Source: Citrobacter amalonaticus
GTDB taxonomy: Bacteria > Pseudomonadota > Gammaproteobacteria > Enterobacterales > Enterobacteriaceae
NCBI RefSeq assembly: GCF_002918555.1
Contig: NZ_PQMB01000010.1
Span: 53,098 to 117,097 of the forward strand
Direction of reading: 5' to 3'
Length of the DNA: 64,000 nt
Both the position numbers and the translations under genes were made by a program. Shown here one piece after another: positions 9,649-18,391 of the stretch. Under the pieces are notes generated by a model. That model was not told where the DNA came from. It was given only the letters and a program-made list of their open reading frames with translations, and ran no database searches. The first letter of the stretch is position 1, and every line of letters begins with the position of its first letter.

Positions 9649-10449
9649 ATGTACCAGGTTGTTGCGTCTGATTTAGATGGCACGCTGCTCTCCCCCGACC
9701 ACACGTTATCCCCTTATGCAAAAGAGACGCTGAAACTGCTGACTGCGCGCGGCGTTAATTTTGTGTTTGCCACAGGTCGTCACTACATTGATGTTGGGCA
9801 AATCCGCGATGGTCTGGGCATTAAGGCCTACATGATCACCTCTAACGGCGCGCGCGTACACGATACCGACGGAAATCAGGTGTTCGCACATAACCTTGAT
9901 CGTGACATCGCCGCCGATCTGTTTGGCGTGGTGCATACCAACCCTGATATCGTGACCAATGTTTATCGTGATGACGAATGGTTTATGAACCGTCATCGCC
10001 CTGAAGAGATGCGTTTCTTCAAGGAGGCGGTATTCCACTATGAACTGTTCGAGCCGGGATTGCTGGAGCCGGAAGGCATCAGCAAAGTATTTTTTACCAG
10101 TAATGCGCATGAAAAATTGCTACCGCTGGAACAGGCGATCAACGCCCGCTGGGGCGATCGCGTGAATGTCAGTTTCTCGACCGTGACCTGTCTGGAAGTG
10201 ATGGCAGGTGGCGTTTCCAAAGGCCATGCGCTGGAAGCGGTGGCGAAAAGAATGGGCTACGACCTGAAAGACTGCATTGCCTTTGGCGACGGCATGAACG
10301 ACGCTGAAATGCTCTCAATGGCGGGTAAAGGCTGCATTATGGGTAATGCCCACCAGCGCCTGAAGGATCTGCATCCTGAGCTGGACGTGATAGGTATCAA
10401 CGCCGACGACGCGGTGCCGCACTATCTGTGCGATCTCTTTTTAAAGTGA
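9649..10449 (+). CDS. yigL: HAD-family pyridoxal phosphate/sugar phosphatase YigL
   Basis: Cof-type HAD hydrolase of 266 residues. Motif I, DLDGTLL with the nucleophile Asp8, is at residues 8-14; motif IV is FGDGMNDAEML. In E. coli YigL dephosphorylates pyridoxal phosphate and sugar phosphates and is up-regulated by the small RNA SgrS to relieve glucose-phosphate stress. It lies 8 bases downstream of pldB; SgrS control in E. coli acts through a processed pldB-yigL mRNA, and this arrangement is preserved. Confidence 0.94.
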   Translation: MYQVVASDLDGTLLSPDHTLSPYAKETLKLLTARGVNFVFATGRHYIDVGQIRDGLGIKAYMITSNGARVHDTDGNQVFAHNLDRDIAADLFGVVHTNPDIVTNVYRDDEWFMNRHRPEEMRFFKEAVFHYELFEPGLLEPEGISKVFFTSNAHEKLLPLEQAINARWGDRVNVSFSTVTCLEVMAGGVSKGHALEAVAKRMGYDLKDCIAFGDGMNDAEMLSMAGKGCIMGNAHQRLKDLHPELDVIGINADDAVPHYLCDLFLK

Positions 10450-10455
10450 TTGCTC

Positions 10456-10480
10456 TTTAGTTGACCAGATGTCAACTAAA
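10456..10480. promoter_or_regulatory. Perfect 10-bp palindrome upstream of bioP
   Basis: TTTAGTTGAC and GTCAACTAAA are exact reverse complements around CAGAT, 6 bases after the yigL stop and 45 bases before bioP. No U-run follows, so it is not a typical terminator. The arm order and spacing do not match the BirA operator. A TACAAT box at 10,489-10,494 follows, so it could be an operator next to a bioP promoter, or simply an mRNA end for yigL. Confidence 0.5.
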
Positions 10481-10524
10481 CTCTCCGCTACAATGGATGT
10501 TTCCGGTTCTGTGAGACATCCATT

Positions 10525-11424
10525 GTGGCGTTACTGATTATTACCACGATCCTGTGGGCCTTCTCCTTCAGTCTGTTTGGCGAGTACCTTGCTGGTCATG
10601 TTGATAGCTATTTCGCCGTACTGGTTCGGGTTGGGCTGGCCGCATTGGTATTTTTGCCGTTTCTGCGTACCCGCGGGCACAGCGCCAAAACGGTTGGCCT
10701 GTATATGCTGGTGGGGGCGATACAGCTTGGCATCATGTACATGCTGAGTTTCCGCGCGTATCTCTGGCTGACCGTTTCCGAACTGCTGCTGTTTACCGTC
10801 CTGACACCGCTCTATATCACGCTGATTTACGATCTGATGAGCAAGCGTCGTCTGCGCTGGGGCTACGCCTTCAGTGCGCTGTTGGCGGTGATTGGCGCGG
10901 GAATTATTCGTTATGATCAGGTCACGGATCACTTCTGGACCGGCCTGCTGCTGGTCCAGCTTTCCAATATCAGCTTTGCTATCGGGATGGTCGGTTACAA
11001 AAGGCTGATGGAAACGCGTCCGATGCCGCAGCATAACGCGTTTGCCTGGTTTTACGTGGGGGCCTTTCTGGTGGCGGTTATTGCCTGGTTCATGCTGGGT
11101 AACACGCAAAAGATGCCGGAAACATCGCTACAGTGGGGCATTCTGGTCTTTCTTGGCGTGGTGGCTTCGGGGATTGGCTACTTCATGTGGAACTATGGGG
11201 CTACGCAGGTCGATGCAGGGACGCTGGGTATCATGAATAATATGCATGTGCCTGCGGGACTGCTGGTTAACCTGGCGATCTGGCACCAGCAACCCCACTG
11301 GCCGAGCTTTATCACAGGCGCGCTGGTGATAGTGGCTTCACTGTGGGTACATCGCCGCTGGGTCGCTCCGCGCTCCGTACAAACGGCAGATGATCGCAGG
11401 CGTGGTTCCGCGCTGAGCGAATAA
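10525..11424 (+). CDS. bioP: Biotin transporter BioP (YigM)
   Basis: EamA-type inner-membrane carrier, 299 residues with about ten hydrophobic segments. The E. coli homologue YigM is the high-affinity biotin importer. The start [15 protein letters not shown] and tail [10 protein letters not shown] match the family. The 3' end overlaps the 3' end of metR on the opposite strand by 113 bases (11,312-11,424), an arrangement I also recall from E. coli. It is therefore not a sequencing artefact. Confidence 0.93.
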   Translation: MALLIITTILWAFSFSLFGEYLAGHVDSYFAVLVRVGLAALVFLPFLRTRGHSAKTVGLYMLVGAIQLGIMYMLSFRAYLWLTVSELLLFTVLTPLYITLIYDLMSKRRLRWGYAFSALLAVIGAGIIRYDQVTDHFWTGLLLVQLSNISFAIGMVGYKRLMETRPMPQHNAFAWFYVGAFLVAVIAWFMLGNTQKMPETSLQWGILVFLGVVASGIGYFMWNYGATQVDAGTLGIMNNMHVPAGLLVNLAIWHQQPHWPSFITGALVIVASLWVHRRWVAPRSVQTADDRRRGSALSE

Positions 11425-12265
11425 ACGCTTCGGTAACCGGCTGGCGCTGCTCGCCGTCGCGCACGGCGGCGTACAGACGGCTCCACAACCCCTCTCCCAG
11501 GGTTTTGGTCACCACCAGACCCTGGCGCTCAAAACTCTCCACTACCCAGTGCGGCAGGGCGGCGATGCCCATTCTGGCGGCAACCATCTGAATTAACAGC
11601 AGGGTGTTATCCACGCTTTTCAGCGACGGACTGACGCCCGCAGGCTGTAGAAAATGTCGCCAGACATCCAGTCGGCTACGCTGCACCGGATAGATCAGCA
11701 GCGTTTCACTGGCTAAATCTTCCGGCGCGATCTGCCTTTTGCCAGCCAGTGGATGATCGGGGGCCAGCACCAGCCGCACCTCAAAATCAAACATCGGCGA
11801 ATAGTGCAGTCCGCTGCGCGGCAGGATATCGGAAGTCATCACCAGATCCAGTTCATCCTGCTGTAGGGCGGGCTGGGGATCGAACGTCACGCCGGATTTG
11901 AAATCCATCTCCACCTGCGGCCATTTCGCGCGGAAATTTTCCAGCGCAGGGGTCAGCCACTGAATACAGCTATGACATTCAATGGCGATGCGCAGGCGAG
12001 TCTGCTGCGGCTCATTACAGGCCTGCAACGCACGGCTAATCTGCGGCAGCACCTGATTTGCCAGCTGTAGCAAGATTTCGCCCTGTGGCGTGAAGCGCAG
12101 CGGCTGGCTTTTTCGCACAAAAAGTCGAAAGCCAAGGCGTTGTTCCAGATCGCTGAACTGGTGAGACAGGGCGGATTGGGTCTGATGCAGCGTCGCGGCG
12201 GCGGCTGCCAGTGACCCGGTGTTCCGCAACGCCTGGAGCGTTTTCAGGTGTTTAATCTCGATCAT
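11312..12265 (-). CDS. metR: LysR-type regulator of methionine synthesis MetR
   Basis: Homocysteine-responsive activator of metE, metH and related genes, and its own repressor. It has 317 residues as in E. coli. The N-terminal helix-turn-helix ([20 protein letters not shown], residues 19-38) is followed by the LysR effector domain. It is transcribed divergently from metE, with MetR and MetJ sites between. A MetR half-site palindrome overlaps its own start codon. Its 3' end overlaps bioP. Confidence 0.96.
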   Translation of the reverse strand: MIEIKHLKTLQALRNTGSLAAAAATLHQTQSALSHQFSDLEQRLGFRLFVRKSQPLRFTPQGEILLQLANQVLPQISRALQACNEPQQTRLRIAIECHSCIQWLTPALENFRAKWPQVEMDFKSGVTFDPQPALQQDELDLVMTSDILPRSGLHYSPMFDFEVRLVLAPDHPLAGKRQIAPEDLASETLLIYPVQRSRLDVWRHFLQPAGVSPSLKSVDNTLLLIQMVAARMGIAALPHWVVESFERQGLVVTKTLGEGLWSRLYAAVRDGEQRQPVTEAFIRSARNHACDHLPFVRSAERPSGDVPTVKPLSPARL

Positions 12266-12277
12266 GAAAGTCCTTCA
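12265..12277. promoter_or_regulatory. MetR binding site
   Basis: TGAAAGTCCTTCA matches the MetR consensus TGAANNTNNTTCA exactly. It sits at the metR start codon in the metR-metE divergent region, consistent with autoregulation and metE activation. Confidence 0.75.
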
Positions 12278-12328
12278 CTTCGGCATGAACAAATTGCGCT
12301 TGAGGAATATACAGTACCTGTCAATTAT

Positions 12329-12352
12329 AGATGTGTAAACATCCAGACGTCT
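12329..12352. promoter_or_regulatory. Three tandem MetJ boxes
   Basis: Contiguous 8-mers AGATGTGT, AAACATCC and AGACGTCT follow the met-box pattern (consensus AGACGTCT); the third is perfect. MetJ with S-adenosylmethionine binds tandem boxes co-operatively and would repress both metE and metR from here. Confidence 0.85.
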
Positions 12353-12380
12353 AAAATCCGTCGTCTTTTAAATTGATGGT

Positions 12381-12455
12381 GCGTTGGCTGCGTTATCCCA
12401 CCCCGGTCACTTACTTATGTAAGCGCCCGGGGATGAGCAAACTTGCCGCCTTCCC
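12381..12455. repeat. ERIC element upstream of metE
   Basis: The stretch from GCGTTGGCTGCG through CACTTACTTATGTAAGC to CTTGCCGCCTTCC matches the ERIC (intergenic repeat unit) core in reverse orientation. It separates the Met boxes from the metE ribosome site, so the metE 5' leader contains the repeat. Confidence 0.8.
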
Positions 12456-12500
12456 TGAATTTAAAATGCTCAGGATTTACATATAATTAGAGGAAGAAAA

Positions 12501-14762
12501 ATGACAATTATTAATCACACCCTCGGTTTCCCTCGCGTTGGCCTGCGTCGCGAGCTGAAGAAAGCGCAAGAGAGCTACTGGGCGGGCAACGCTTCCCGTG
12601 AAGAACTGCTGGCGGTGGGGCGCGAACTGCGCGCCCGTCACTGGGATCAGCAAAAGCAAGCCGGGATCGATCTGCTGCCGGTGGGTGATTTTGCCTGGTA
12701 CGACCATGTTCTGACCACCAGCCTGCTGCTTGGCAACGTGCCGGCTCGTCATCAGAACAACGACGGCGTTGTCGACATCGACACCTTGTTCCGCATTGGC
12801 CGTGGTCGCGCCCCAACCGGCGAACCCGCAGCGGCGGCGGAAATGACCAAATGGTTTAATACCAACTATCACTACATGGTGCCGGAGTTCGTTAAGGGCC
12901 AGCAGTTCAAACTGACGTGGACACAGTTACTGGACGAAGTGGATGAAGCGCTGGCGTTGGGTCATAACGTGAAGCCTGTCTTGCTGGGACCAGTGACTTA
13001 TCTGTGGCTGGGCAAAGTGAAGGGCGAGTCGTTTGACCGTCTGAGCCTGCTGAAAGATATTCTGCCGGTTTACCAGCAGGTACTGGCCGGGCTGGCGAAG
13101 CGTGGTATTGAATGGGTACAGATTGATGAGCCAGCGCTGGTGCTGGAGCTGCCGCAGGAATGGCTGAGCGCTTTTAAACCGGCCTACGACGCGCTGACAG
13201 GCCAGCTGAAGCTGCTGCTGACCACTTATTTTGAAGGTGTCACGCCGAACCTCGACACCATCGCCGCGCTGCCGGTGCAGGGTCTGCATGTTGACCTGGT
13301 CCACGGGAAAGATGAGGTCGCGGAACTGCACGCGCGTCTCCCGGCCGACTGGCTGCTGTCTGCGGGTCTGGTGAATGGCCGTAACGTCTGGCGTGCCGAT
13401 TTAACGGAAAAGTATGCGCAGATTAAGAACATTGTCGGCAAACGTGCGCTGTGGGTGGCCTCGTCCTGCTCCCTGCTGCACAGCCCGATTGACCTGAGCG
13501 TGGAAACCCGTCTGGATGCGGAAGTAAAGAGCTGGTTTGCGTTCGCCCTGCAAAAATGCGGCGAGCTGGCGCTGTTGCGTGATGCGCTGAACAGCGGTGA
13601 TACCGGCGCGATTTCTGAATGGAGCGCGCCGATTCAGGCCCGTCGTTACTCCACCCGCGTCCATAACGCAGCGGTAGAGAAACGCCTGGCCGCAATTACT
13701 GCCCAGGATAGTCAGCGTGCCAGCGCTTACCCGGTTCGTGCCGAAGCACAGCGTGCGCGCTTCAACCTGCCAGCCTGGCCGACCACCACGATCGGTTCGT
13801 TCCCGCAAACGACGGAAATCCGCGGCCTGCGTCTGGATTTTAAAAAGGGCAACCTTGACGCGAACCACTACCGTACCGGTATCGCGGGGCACATCAGGCA
13901 AGCGATTGTTGAGCAGGAGCGTCTGGGGCTGGACGTGTTGGTGCACGGTGAAGCCGAGCGTAACGACATGGTGGAATATTTTGGCGAGCATCTGGACGGT
14001 TTCGTCTTTACTCAAAATGGCTGGGTGCAGAGCTACGGCTCCCGCTGTGTGAAGCCGCCAGTGGTCATTGGCGATGTCAGCCGTCCGGAACCGATCACCG
14101 TGGAGTGGGCGAAGTACGCACAGTCTCTGACCGACAAGCCGGTAAAAGGGATGCTGACCGGCCCGGTGACCATTCTCTGCTGGTCCTTCCCGCGTGAGGA
14201 TGTCACCCGCGAAACCATTGCCAAACAGATTGCGCTGGCGCTGCGCGATGAGGTGGCAGATCTGGAAGCGGCAGGCATTGGCATTATCCAGATCGACGAA
14301 CCGGCGCTGCGCGAAGGCCTGCCGCTGCGCCGTAGCGACTGGGATGCCTATCTGCAATGGGGGGTGGATGCTTTTCGCATCAACGCGGCGGTGGCGAAAG
14401 ATGATACCCAGATCCACACCCACATGTGTTACTGCGAGTTTAACGACATTATGGACTCCATCGCCGCGCTGGATGCAGACGTGATAACGATTGAAACCTC
14501 ACGTTCAGATATGGAGTTGCTGGAGTCGTTTGAAGAGTTTGAATACCCGAATGAAATCGGGCCGGGCGTGTACGACATTCACTCGCCGAACGTCCCGAGC
14601 GTCGAGTGGATTGAAGCGCTGCTGAAAAAAGCAGAGCAGCGTATTCCGGCTGAGCGTCTGTGGGTGAACCCGGACTGCGGCCTGAAAACGCGTGGCTGGC
14701 CGGAAACCCGCGCCGCCCTGGCGAACATGGTTAAAGCCGCGCAGAACCTGCGTCAGGCGTAA
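12501..14762 (+). CDS. metE: Cobalamin-independent methionine synthase MetE
   Basis: Transfers the methyl group of 5-methyltetrahydropteroyl-triglutamate to homocysteine; cytoplasmic, zinc dependent. It has 753 residues, the E. coli length, with two homologous barrel halves. The zinc ligands are recognisable in THMCYCEF (His and Cys) and in [11 protein letters not shown] (Cys). A strong RBS (AGAGGAAG) precedes the ATG. Regulated by MetJ and MetR from the divergent region. A good terminator follows the stop. Confidence 0.98.
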   Translation: MTIINHTLGFPRVGLRRELKKAQESYWAGNASREELLAVGRELRARHWDQQKQAGIDLLPVGDFAWYDHVLTTSLLLGNVPARHQNNDGVVDIDTLFRIGRGRAPTGEPAAAAEMTKWFNTNYHYMVPEFVKGQQFKLTWTQLLDEVDEALALGHNVKPVLLGPVTYLWLGKVKGESFDRLSLLKDILPVYQQVLAGLAKRGIEWVQIDEPALVLELPQEWLSAFKPAYDALTGQLKLLLTTYFEGVTPNLDTIAALPVQGLHVDLVHGKDEVAELHARLPADWLLSAGLVNGRNVWRADLTEKYAQIKNIVGKRALWVASSCSLLHSPIDLSVETRLDAEVKSWFAFALQKCGELALLRDALNSGDTGAISEWSAPIQARRYSTRVHNAAVEKRLAAITAQDSQRASAYPVRAEAQRARFNLPAWPTTTIGSFPQTTEIRGLRLDFKKGNLDANHYRTGIAGHIRQAIVEQERLGLDVLVHGEAERNDMVEYFGEHLDGFVFTQNGWVQSYGSRCVKPPVVIGDVSRPEPITVEWAKYAQSLTDKPVKGMLTGPVTILCWSFPREDVTRETIAKQIALALRDEVADLEAAGIGIIQIDEPALREGLPLRRSDWDAYLQWGVDAFRINAAVAKDDTQIHTHMCYCEFNDIMDSIAALDADVITIETSRSDMELLESFEEFEYPNEIGPGVYDIHSPNVPSVEWIEALLKKAEQRIPAERLWVNPDCGLKTRGWPETRAALANMVKAAQNLRQA

Positions 14763-14770
14763 TTATTATC

Positions 14771-14796
14771 GCGGAGGCGAGAGCCTCCGCTTTTCT
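14771..14796 (+). terminator. metE terminator
   Basis: GCGGAGGC and GCCTCCGC form a perfect 8-bp stem around GAGA, followed by TTTTCT. It is a Rho-independent terminator. Its U-run overlaps the stop codon of the convergent LysR gene. Confidence 0.9.
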
Positions 14797-15694
14797 AATT
14801 TAAACTGGCATAAAGAGCCGGTTTTTTTAAATAGTCAATACACCACTGGCACACTTTCCCCATGCCGTCTGCGCGGGCAGCAAGGAATAATTTTGTCGCA
14901 TGTTTATGCTCACGCATCGGTTTTTTCAACAGTTTGCCACTGTTTAGCAGCGGGAGCGCTAAATGGTGTGGGATATAACCGATGCCGACGTTTTGTTCGA
15001 TAAGCGCAATTGCCGTGACGAAGTCTGGTACGAACAGCGGTTTTTGTCCCTCCAGCAACCATGCCTGTAGCGGCGTAAAATTTATGGAGGTATCGCGAAT
15101 GCACACCGCCGTGTACTGGCGCAGCTCAGCGTTCTCCAGCGGGTGGCGCTCACTGGCGAGTGGATGCTGCGGGCTGACGACAAAATCCCATTCAAGCTGA
15201 CCAACAGGTTCGCTGATAATACCTTCAGTGCTGGGGACCGCATGTGGCGCGCCAATCACCAGATCGGCGCGTCTGCTGTACAGCGCATCCCAGCAGCCAT
15301 TGTAGACCTCAAGGCAGACCGTCAGGGCGGTAGAGGAAAACTGGCGCTCAAAATCGCGGATAAACGCCACCAGCAAAGAAGAGGGAATAATATTGTTCAC
15401 CGCAATGGTCAGCTCGCGCTCGACGCCGTCATGGATCAGGACGGTATTACGTTTCAGCGCCTCCATATCTCCGAGAATGGTCTTGCTATGTTCAATAAAA
15501 TAGCGACCCGCCGCAGTGATTTCGATATATCGACCTTTGCGAATAAATAGCGCCACCCCCAGGCTTTCTTCCGCTTTTCTGATGGTGTAGCTGATGGCGG
15601 AAGGCACCTTATTTAATTGCTCTGCGGCGACGGTGATGCTCTGATGTCCGGCGACCAGATGGATGACACGAAGAGTTTCGTCAGAGATGAACAT
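14795..15694 (-). CDS. LysR-type regulator, AllS-like
   Basis: 299-residue LysR-family regulator with an N-terminal winged helix-turn-helix (SITVAAEQLNKVPSAISYTI). The effector domain shares patterns with AllS, the activator of the E. coli allantoin operon: DGVERELTIAVNN, a following WDALYSRRADLVIG, and late IALIEQNVGIGYIP. It is the last gene of the leftward accessory operon, downstream of the permease, and is probably its dedicated activator. AllS controls the allantoin regulon, which includes the FdrA-type genes in E. coli, so the pairing is meaningful. The effector is unknown. Function as a regulator is firm; the AllS link is inferred from remembered sequence. Confidence 0.85.
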   Translation of the reverse strand: MFISDETLRVIHLVAGHQSITVAAEQLNKVPSAISYTIRKAEESLGVALFIRKGRYIEITAAGRYFIEHSKTILGDMEALKRNTVLIHDGVERELTIAVNNIIPSSLLVAFIRDFERQFSSTALTVCLEVYNGCWDALYSRRADLVIGAPHAVPSTEGIISEPVGQLEWDFVVSPQHPLASERHPLENAELRQYTAVCIRDTSINFTPLQAWLLEGQKPLFVPDFVTAIALIEQNVGIGYIPHHLALPLLNSGKLLKKPMREHKHATKLFLAARADGMGKVCQWCIDYLKKPALYASLN

Positions 15695-15717
15695 AAGGTT
15701 TCCTGGTTGGCATAGAG

Positions 15718-15743
15718 CGGCTGAACCACTGCGGGTTCAGCCG
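15718..15743 (-). promoter_or_regulatory. Hairpin between permease and regulator genes
   Basis: CGGCTGAACC and GGTTCAGCCG pair perfectly around a 6-base loop in the 77-base gap between the permease stop and the LysR start. No U-run follows on the minus strand. It may lower read-through into the regulator or protect the upstream mRNA. Confidence 0.55.
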
Positions 15744-15771
15744 TAATGATGACGCCAATTATACCCAGGAG

Positions 15772-16995
15772 CTAGCGATGTTGACCCAATCGACTTAACA
15801 GTATGTAAGCGACACAAGCCACAACAATCGAATCTACTGAAGGAATACTGGTCAGGGTGAAAAGCCCTTTTACTGTCATAAAGCCAACGGTGGCGCCCAG
15901 GAACCAGGCAATGAACGTCAGTACTTTGATCTGGGGTTCTTGCGTCAAAACCGCTTCCTGGTAACCGTTTCGGCGATACAGGAAAAAGTCGGCAATATAT
16001 ATTCCTGCCACCGGCGGCGTCGCGATTCCCAGGAACAGCAGGAATGGGATGAACCACGCCATAATATCCAGACTGCCGACAATTGCAGAGAGCACGCCCA
16101 GAGCGACAGTGATTTGCCATTTAGGAAAACGGGTCAACAGCGTTGAAACCACTAACGTACCCTGAAACATATTTCCGGCGTTACCCGTGACGCAGGCAAA
16201 AATCAGCAGCAGCGCGCCAGGCAGTACGGCGCCAAATATTGCCATGGCTCCCAGCAGAGAGCCCTGGCCGCTGAGCGCGCTGGGCGTTGCACCGGCCCAG
16301 TAGAGCAACGGATAGGCGATTAGAAACGTCACGCCAGCGGCGATAAGGGCATGTTTGCGGTTATGCACGAAGCTACCAAAGTCAGGTAACGTGGCGACCA
16401 GGACGATAATTGTGCCGACAACGGTTGAGACAGCAACGCCTGTATTCATGCTGACAACTTCCGCAGGGGCGGTAACCTCACTGTGCGTGACAAGATAGAG
16501 GATATAGCACAGTACCAGGGCGATAACCGGCACAGCGATCTGCGCAACCTTGCCAAGTACGGCAAAGCCGAATGCCGTTGACGCGACAAATATCACGCAA
16601 CCCGCCATTACCAGCAGAGAGACGGGGAGTTGTACGCCGTGTTGGGCCAGTAAATCATGTACAGAGTGACCAAACATATTTGCAGTGACGGCAATCCAGC
16701 CAAACAGACTGATAGCCATCAGGATATTAATGGCAATCGCCCCTTTTTCACCGAAAGCATATTTCACAATTCCGTATGTCGGCAGGCGGGCTTTTTCGCC
16801 AACGCTAATCGTGATAGCGGCAAGGATGGTCAGGATTAACCCCCCTGACACCACCACGGTGACCAGGATGCTGCGGGAGAGTTGGTTGCCGAGGCTTGAG
16901 GATGAAAGCAGAACGGGGGTCACGGCGATCCCCAGCAAAATCATGGCAATTCGCAAACCTGACGCAGTATCAATACTTTCTTCTGTTTTACGCAT
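15772..16995 (-). CDS. CodB-like NCS1 nucleobase permease
   Basis: 407-residue inner-membrane protein with about twelve hydrophobic segments, similar in length and pattern to cytosine permease CodB (NCS1 family), with a conserved early stretch TPVLLSSSSLGNQLS and FGWIAVTANMFGHS. Family members carry nucleobases, allantoin, hydantoins and related ring or ureido compounds with H+ or Na+. In the operon it is the only transporter, so it should import the substrate of the carbamoyl pathway. The exact substrate cannot be read from the sequence. Confidence 0.85.
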   Translation of the reverse strand: MRKTEESIDTASGLRIAMILLGIAVTPVLLSSSSLGNQLSRSILVTVVVSGGLILTILAAITISVGEKARLPTYGIVKYAFGEKGAIAINILMAISLFGWIAVTANMFGHSVHDLLAQHGVQLPVSLLVMAGCVIFVASTAFGFAVLGKVAQIAVPVIALVLCYILYLVTHSEVTAPAEVVSMNTGVAVSTVVGTIIVLVATLPDFGSFVHNRKHALIAAGVTFLIAYPLLYWAGATPSALSGQGSLLGAMAIFGAVLPGALLLIFACVTGNAGNMFQGTLVVSTLLTRFPKWQITVALGVLSAIVGSLDIMAWFIPFLLFLGIATPPVAGIYIADFFLYRRNGYQEAVLTQEPQIKVLTFIAWFLGATVGFMTVKGLFTLTSIPSVDSIVVACVAYILLSRLGQHR

Positions 16996-17020
16996 ATCTT
17001 ATTCCCTCTGTTAATGCGCA

Positions 17021-17413
17021 TTACACGGTATGAAAATGACCTGTGTATGTGCGCCAGCTTCCCGGTTCGGTAATTTCCCGTTGTCCTTCTGTTAGCCAGT
17101 TTTCCGCCAGTACGCCCAGAACTTCACTGCCGTCCTCGAGTTTGACCTTGCCTATTGCCAGCCCGGCGGGCTCGCTCAGCAGTAGCTCAGCAAAACTGGC
17201 CAGCGGTAACCGCCATATTTCCAGCGCGACGTGCGAGCCGCCCTCTGTCACGCGGATCATGCCTGGATGGCGGTCATTGATGCTCCACAAACGGTAGTGA
17301 GCGTCAGTGCGGTCTTCACGGACAAAGATCCCGCCTGCTTTTTGCATATTTTTATTGAGTTCCAGGCCGCGCATCAGGGTTCCGTTGACGGCCAGTAGAG
17401 TGGTAGTTGTCAT
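17021..17413 (-). CDS. Stand-alone allophanate-hydrolase C-terminal-like protein
   Basis: 130-residue protein from the ATG at 17,413, preceded by GGAG; a TTG four codons earlier is a poorer choice. The start LLAVNGTLMRGLELNKN and the middle HYRLWSINDRHPGMIRV resemble the C-terminal domain of allophanate hydrolases (AtzF/DUR1,2 type), which has a gamma-glutamylcyclotransferase-like fold. The amidase domain normally fused to it is absent. In AtzF-type enzymes the C-domain processes the first product of allophanate cleavage. Here, next to carbamate kinase, it may act on a carbamate-type intermediate. The domain assignment is from pattern memory. Confidence 0.65.
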   Translation of the reverse strand: MTTTTLLAVNGTLMRGLELNKNMQKAGGIFVREDRTDAHYRLWSINDRHPGMIRVTEGGSHVALEIWRLPLASFAELLLSEPAGLAIGKVKLEDGSEVLGVLAENWLTEGQREITEPGSWRTYTGHFHTV

Positions 17414-17431
17414 CCTGTTCTCCAAAAAAAG

Positions 17432-18391
17432 CTAAAGGGTTATCCATGTGCCGTTCTGATGGGCCAGCGCAGATTTGATAGCTTGCGGGCTGGTGATCAG
17501 ACCGCGGGCATTTTTCCCCTGCTGTCGGCTGGCATTCATGAAATCGAGAATCGCCTCAACTTTGGGCTGCATACTGCCGACGCCAAACTGTCCTTCCCGC
17601 AAGAGTTTCTGGGCCTGCGCGATGCTGAGCGTGTCCAGCCATTGTTGTTGCGGCGTACCGAAATGAATCGCTACTTTTTCCACGCCGGTAGGGATAATCA
17701 GCAAATCCGCCTCCAGCTGGCTGGCAAGCAGCGCGGAAGCGAGATCTTTATCAACCACCGCCTCAACACCTTGCAGCTGTTGCTGCGCATCGCGCACAAC
17801 GGGGATCCCGCCGCCGCCGCAGGCGATGACGATATAGCCTTGTCGTACCAACTGCGTGATGGTGTCTCGCTCGATGATTTCCAGCGGTTTTGGCGAAGGA
17901 ACGGTGCGCCGCCAGCCGCGTCCTGCGTCTTCCATTAGCGTCCAGCCCAGCTGCTGCTGGCGTTCTCGTGCGGTGCTTTCATCCAGAAATGCGCCGATGG
18001 GCTTACCCGGATTAGCAAAGGCATCGTCATGCTGGCTGACCAGCGTCTGCGTGATGAGCGTCACCACCGGCTTATGGATACCCCGGCGCACCAGCTCGTT
18101 ATGCAGCGCTTTCTGGAACATATAGCCGATAGCGCCCTGAGTATCTCCGACCGCATAATCCAGCGGGACCGGAGAGACTTCCCTGCTTGCTAACTCGGAG
18201 CGACGCAAGATAAAGCCTACCTGCGGGCCATTTCCATGAGTCAATACCAGGTCCCATCCCGCCTCGACCATGTCGGTAATGTGCCTGACGCTCTCTGTTA
18301 CGGCCTCGTACTGATCGGGAATACTGTTGCGCCGATCGTCCTGAATCAGCGCGTTGCCGCCCACGGCAACGACAGCCAGAGGTTTGTTCAT
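17432..18391 (-). CDS. Carbamate kinase (ArcC/YbcF type)
   Basis: 319-residue amino-acid-kinase-fold enzyme: carbamoyl phosphate + ADP gives ATP + carbamate (then NH3 and CO2). Signature stretches are VAVGGNALIQDD at the N-terminus, LTHGNGPQVGFI, and IACGGGGIPVV. It overlaps the DUF1116 gene upstream by four bases (ATGA), so translation is coupled. The same pairing (FdrA, DUF1116, DUF2877, carbamate kinase) occurs in the E. coli allantoin region and the yah cluster. Here it would be the ATP-yielding last step. Confidence 0.93.
   Translation of the reverse strand: MNKPLAVVAVGGNALIQDDRRNSIPDQYEAVTESVRHITDMVEAGWDLVLTHGNGPQVGFILRRSELASREVSPVPLDYAVGDTQGAIGYMFQKALHNELVRRGIHKPVVTLITQTLVSQHDDAFANPGKPIGAFLDESTARERQQQLGWTLMEDAGRGWRRTVPSPKPLEIIERDTITQLVRQGYIVIACGGGGIPVVRDAQQQLQGVEAVVDKDLASALLASQLEADLLIIPTGVEKVAIHFGTPQQQWLDTLSIAQAQKLLREGQFGVGSMQPKVEAILDFMNASRQQGKNARGLITSPQAIKSALAHQNGTWITL

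Noticed and set aside
10456..10480. BirA operator at bioP
   Set aside because: The arms GTTGAC...GTCAAC are in the opposite order to the TTGTNAACC...GGTTNACAA operator and the spacer is 5 rather than about 16 bases.
13401..14423. 340-codon minus-strand frame opposite metE
   Set aside because: Antisense shadow; metE is intact and fully conserved over this stretch.
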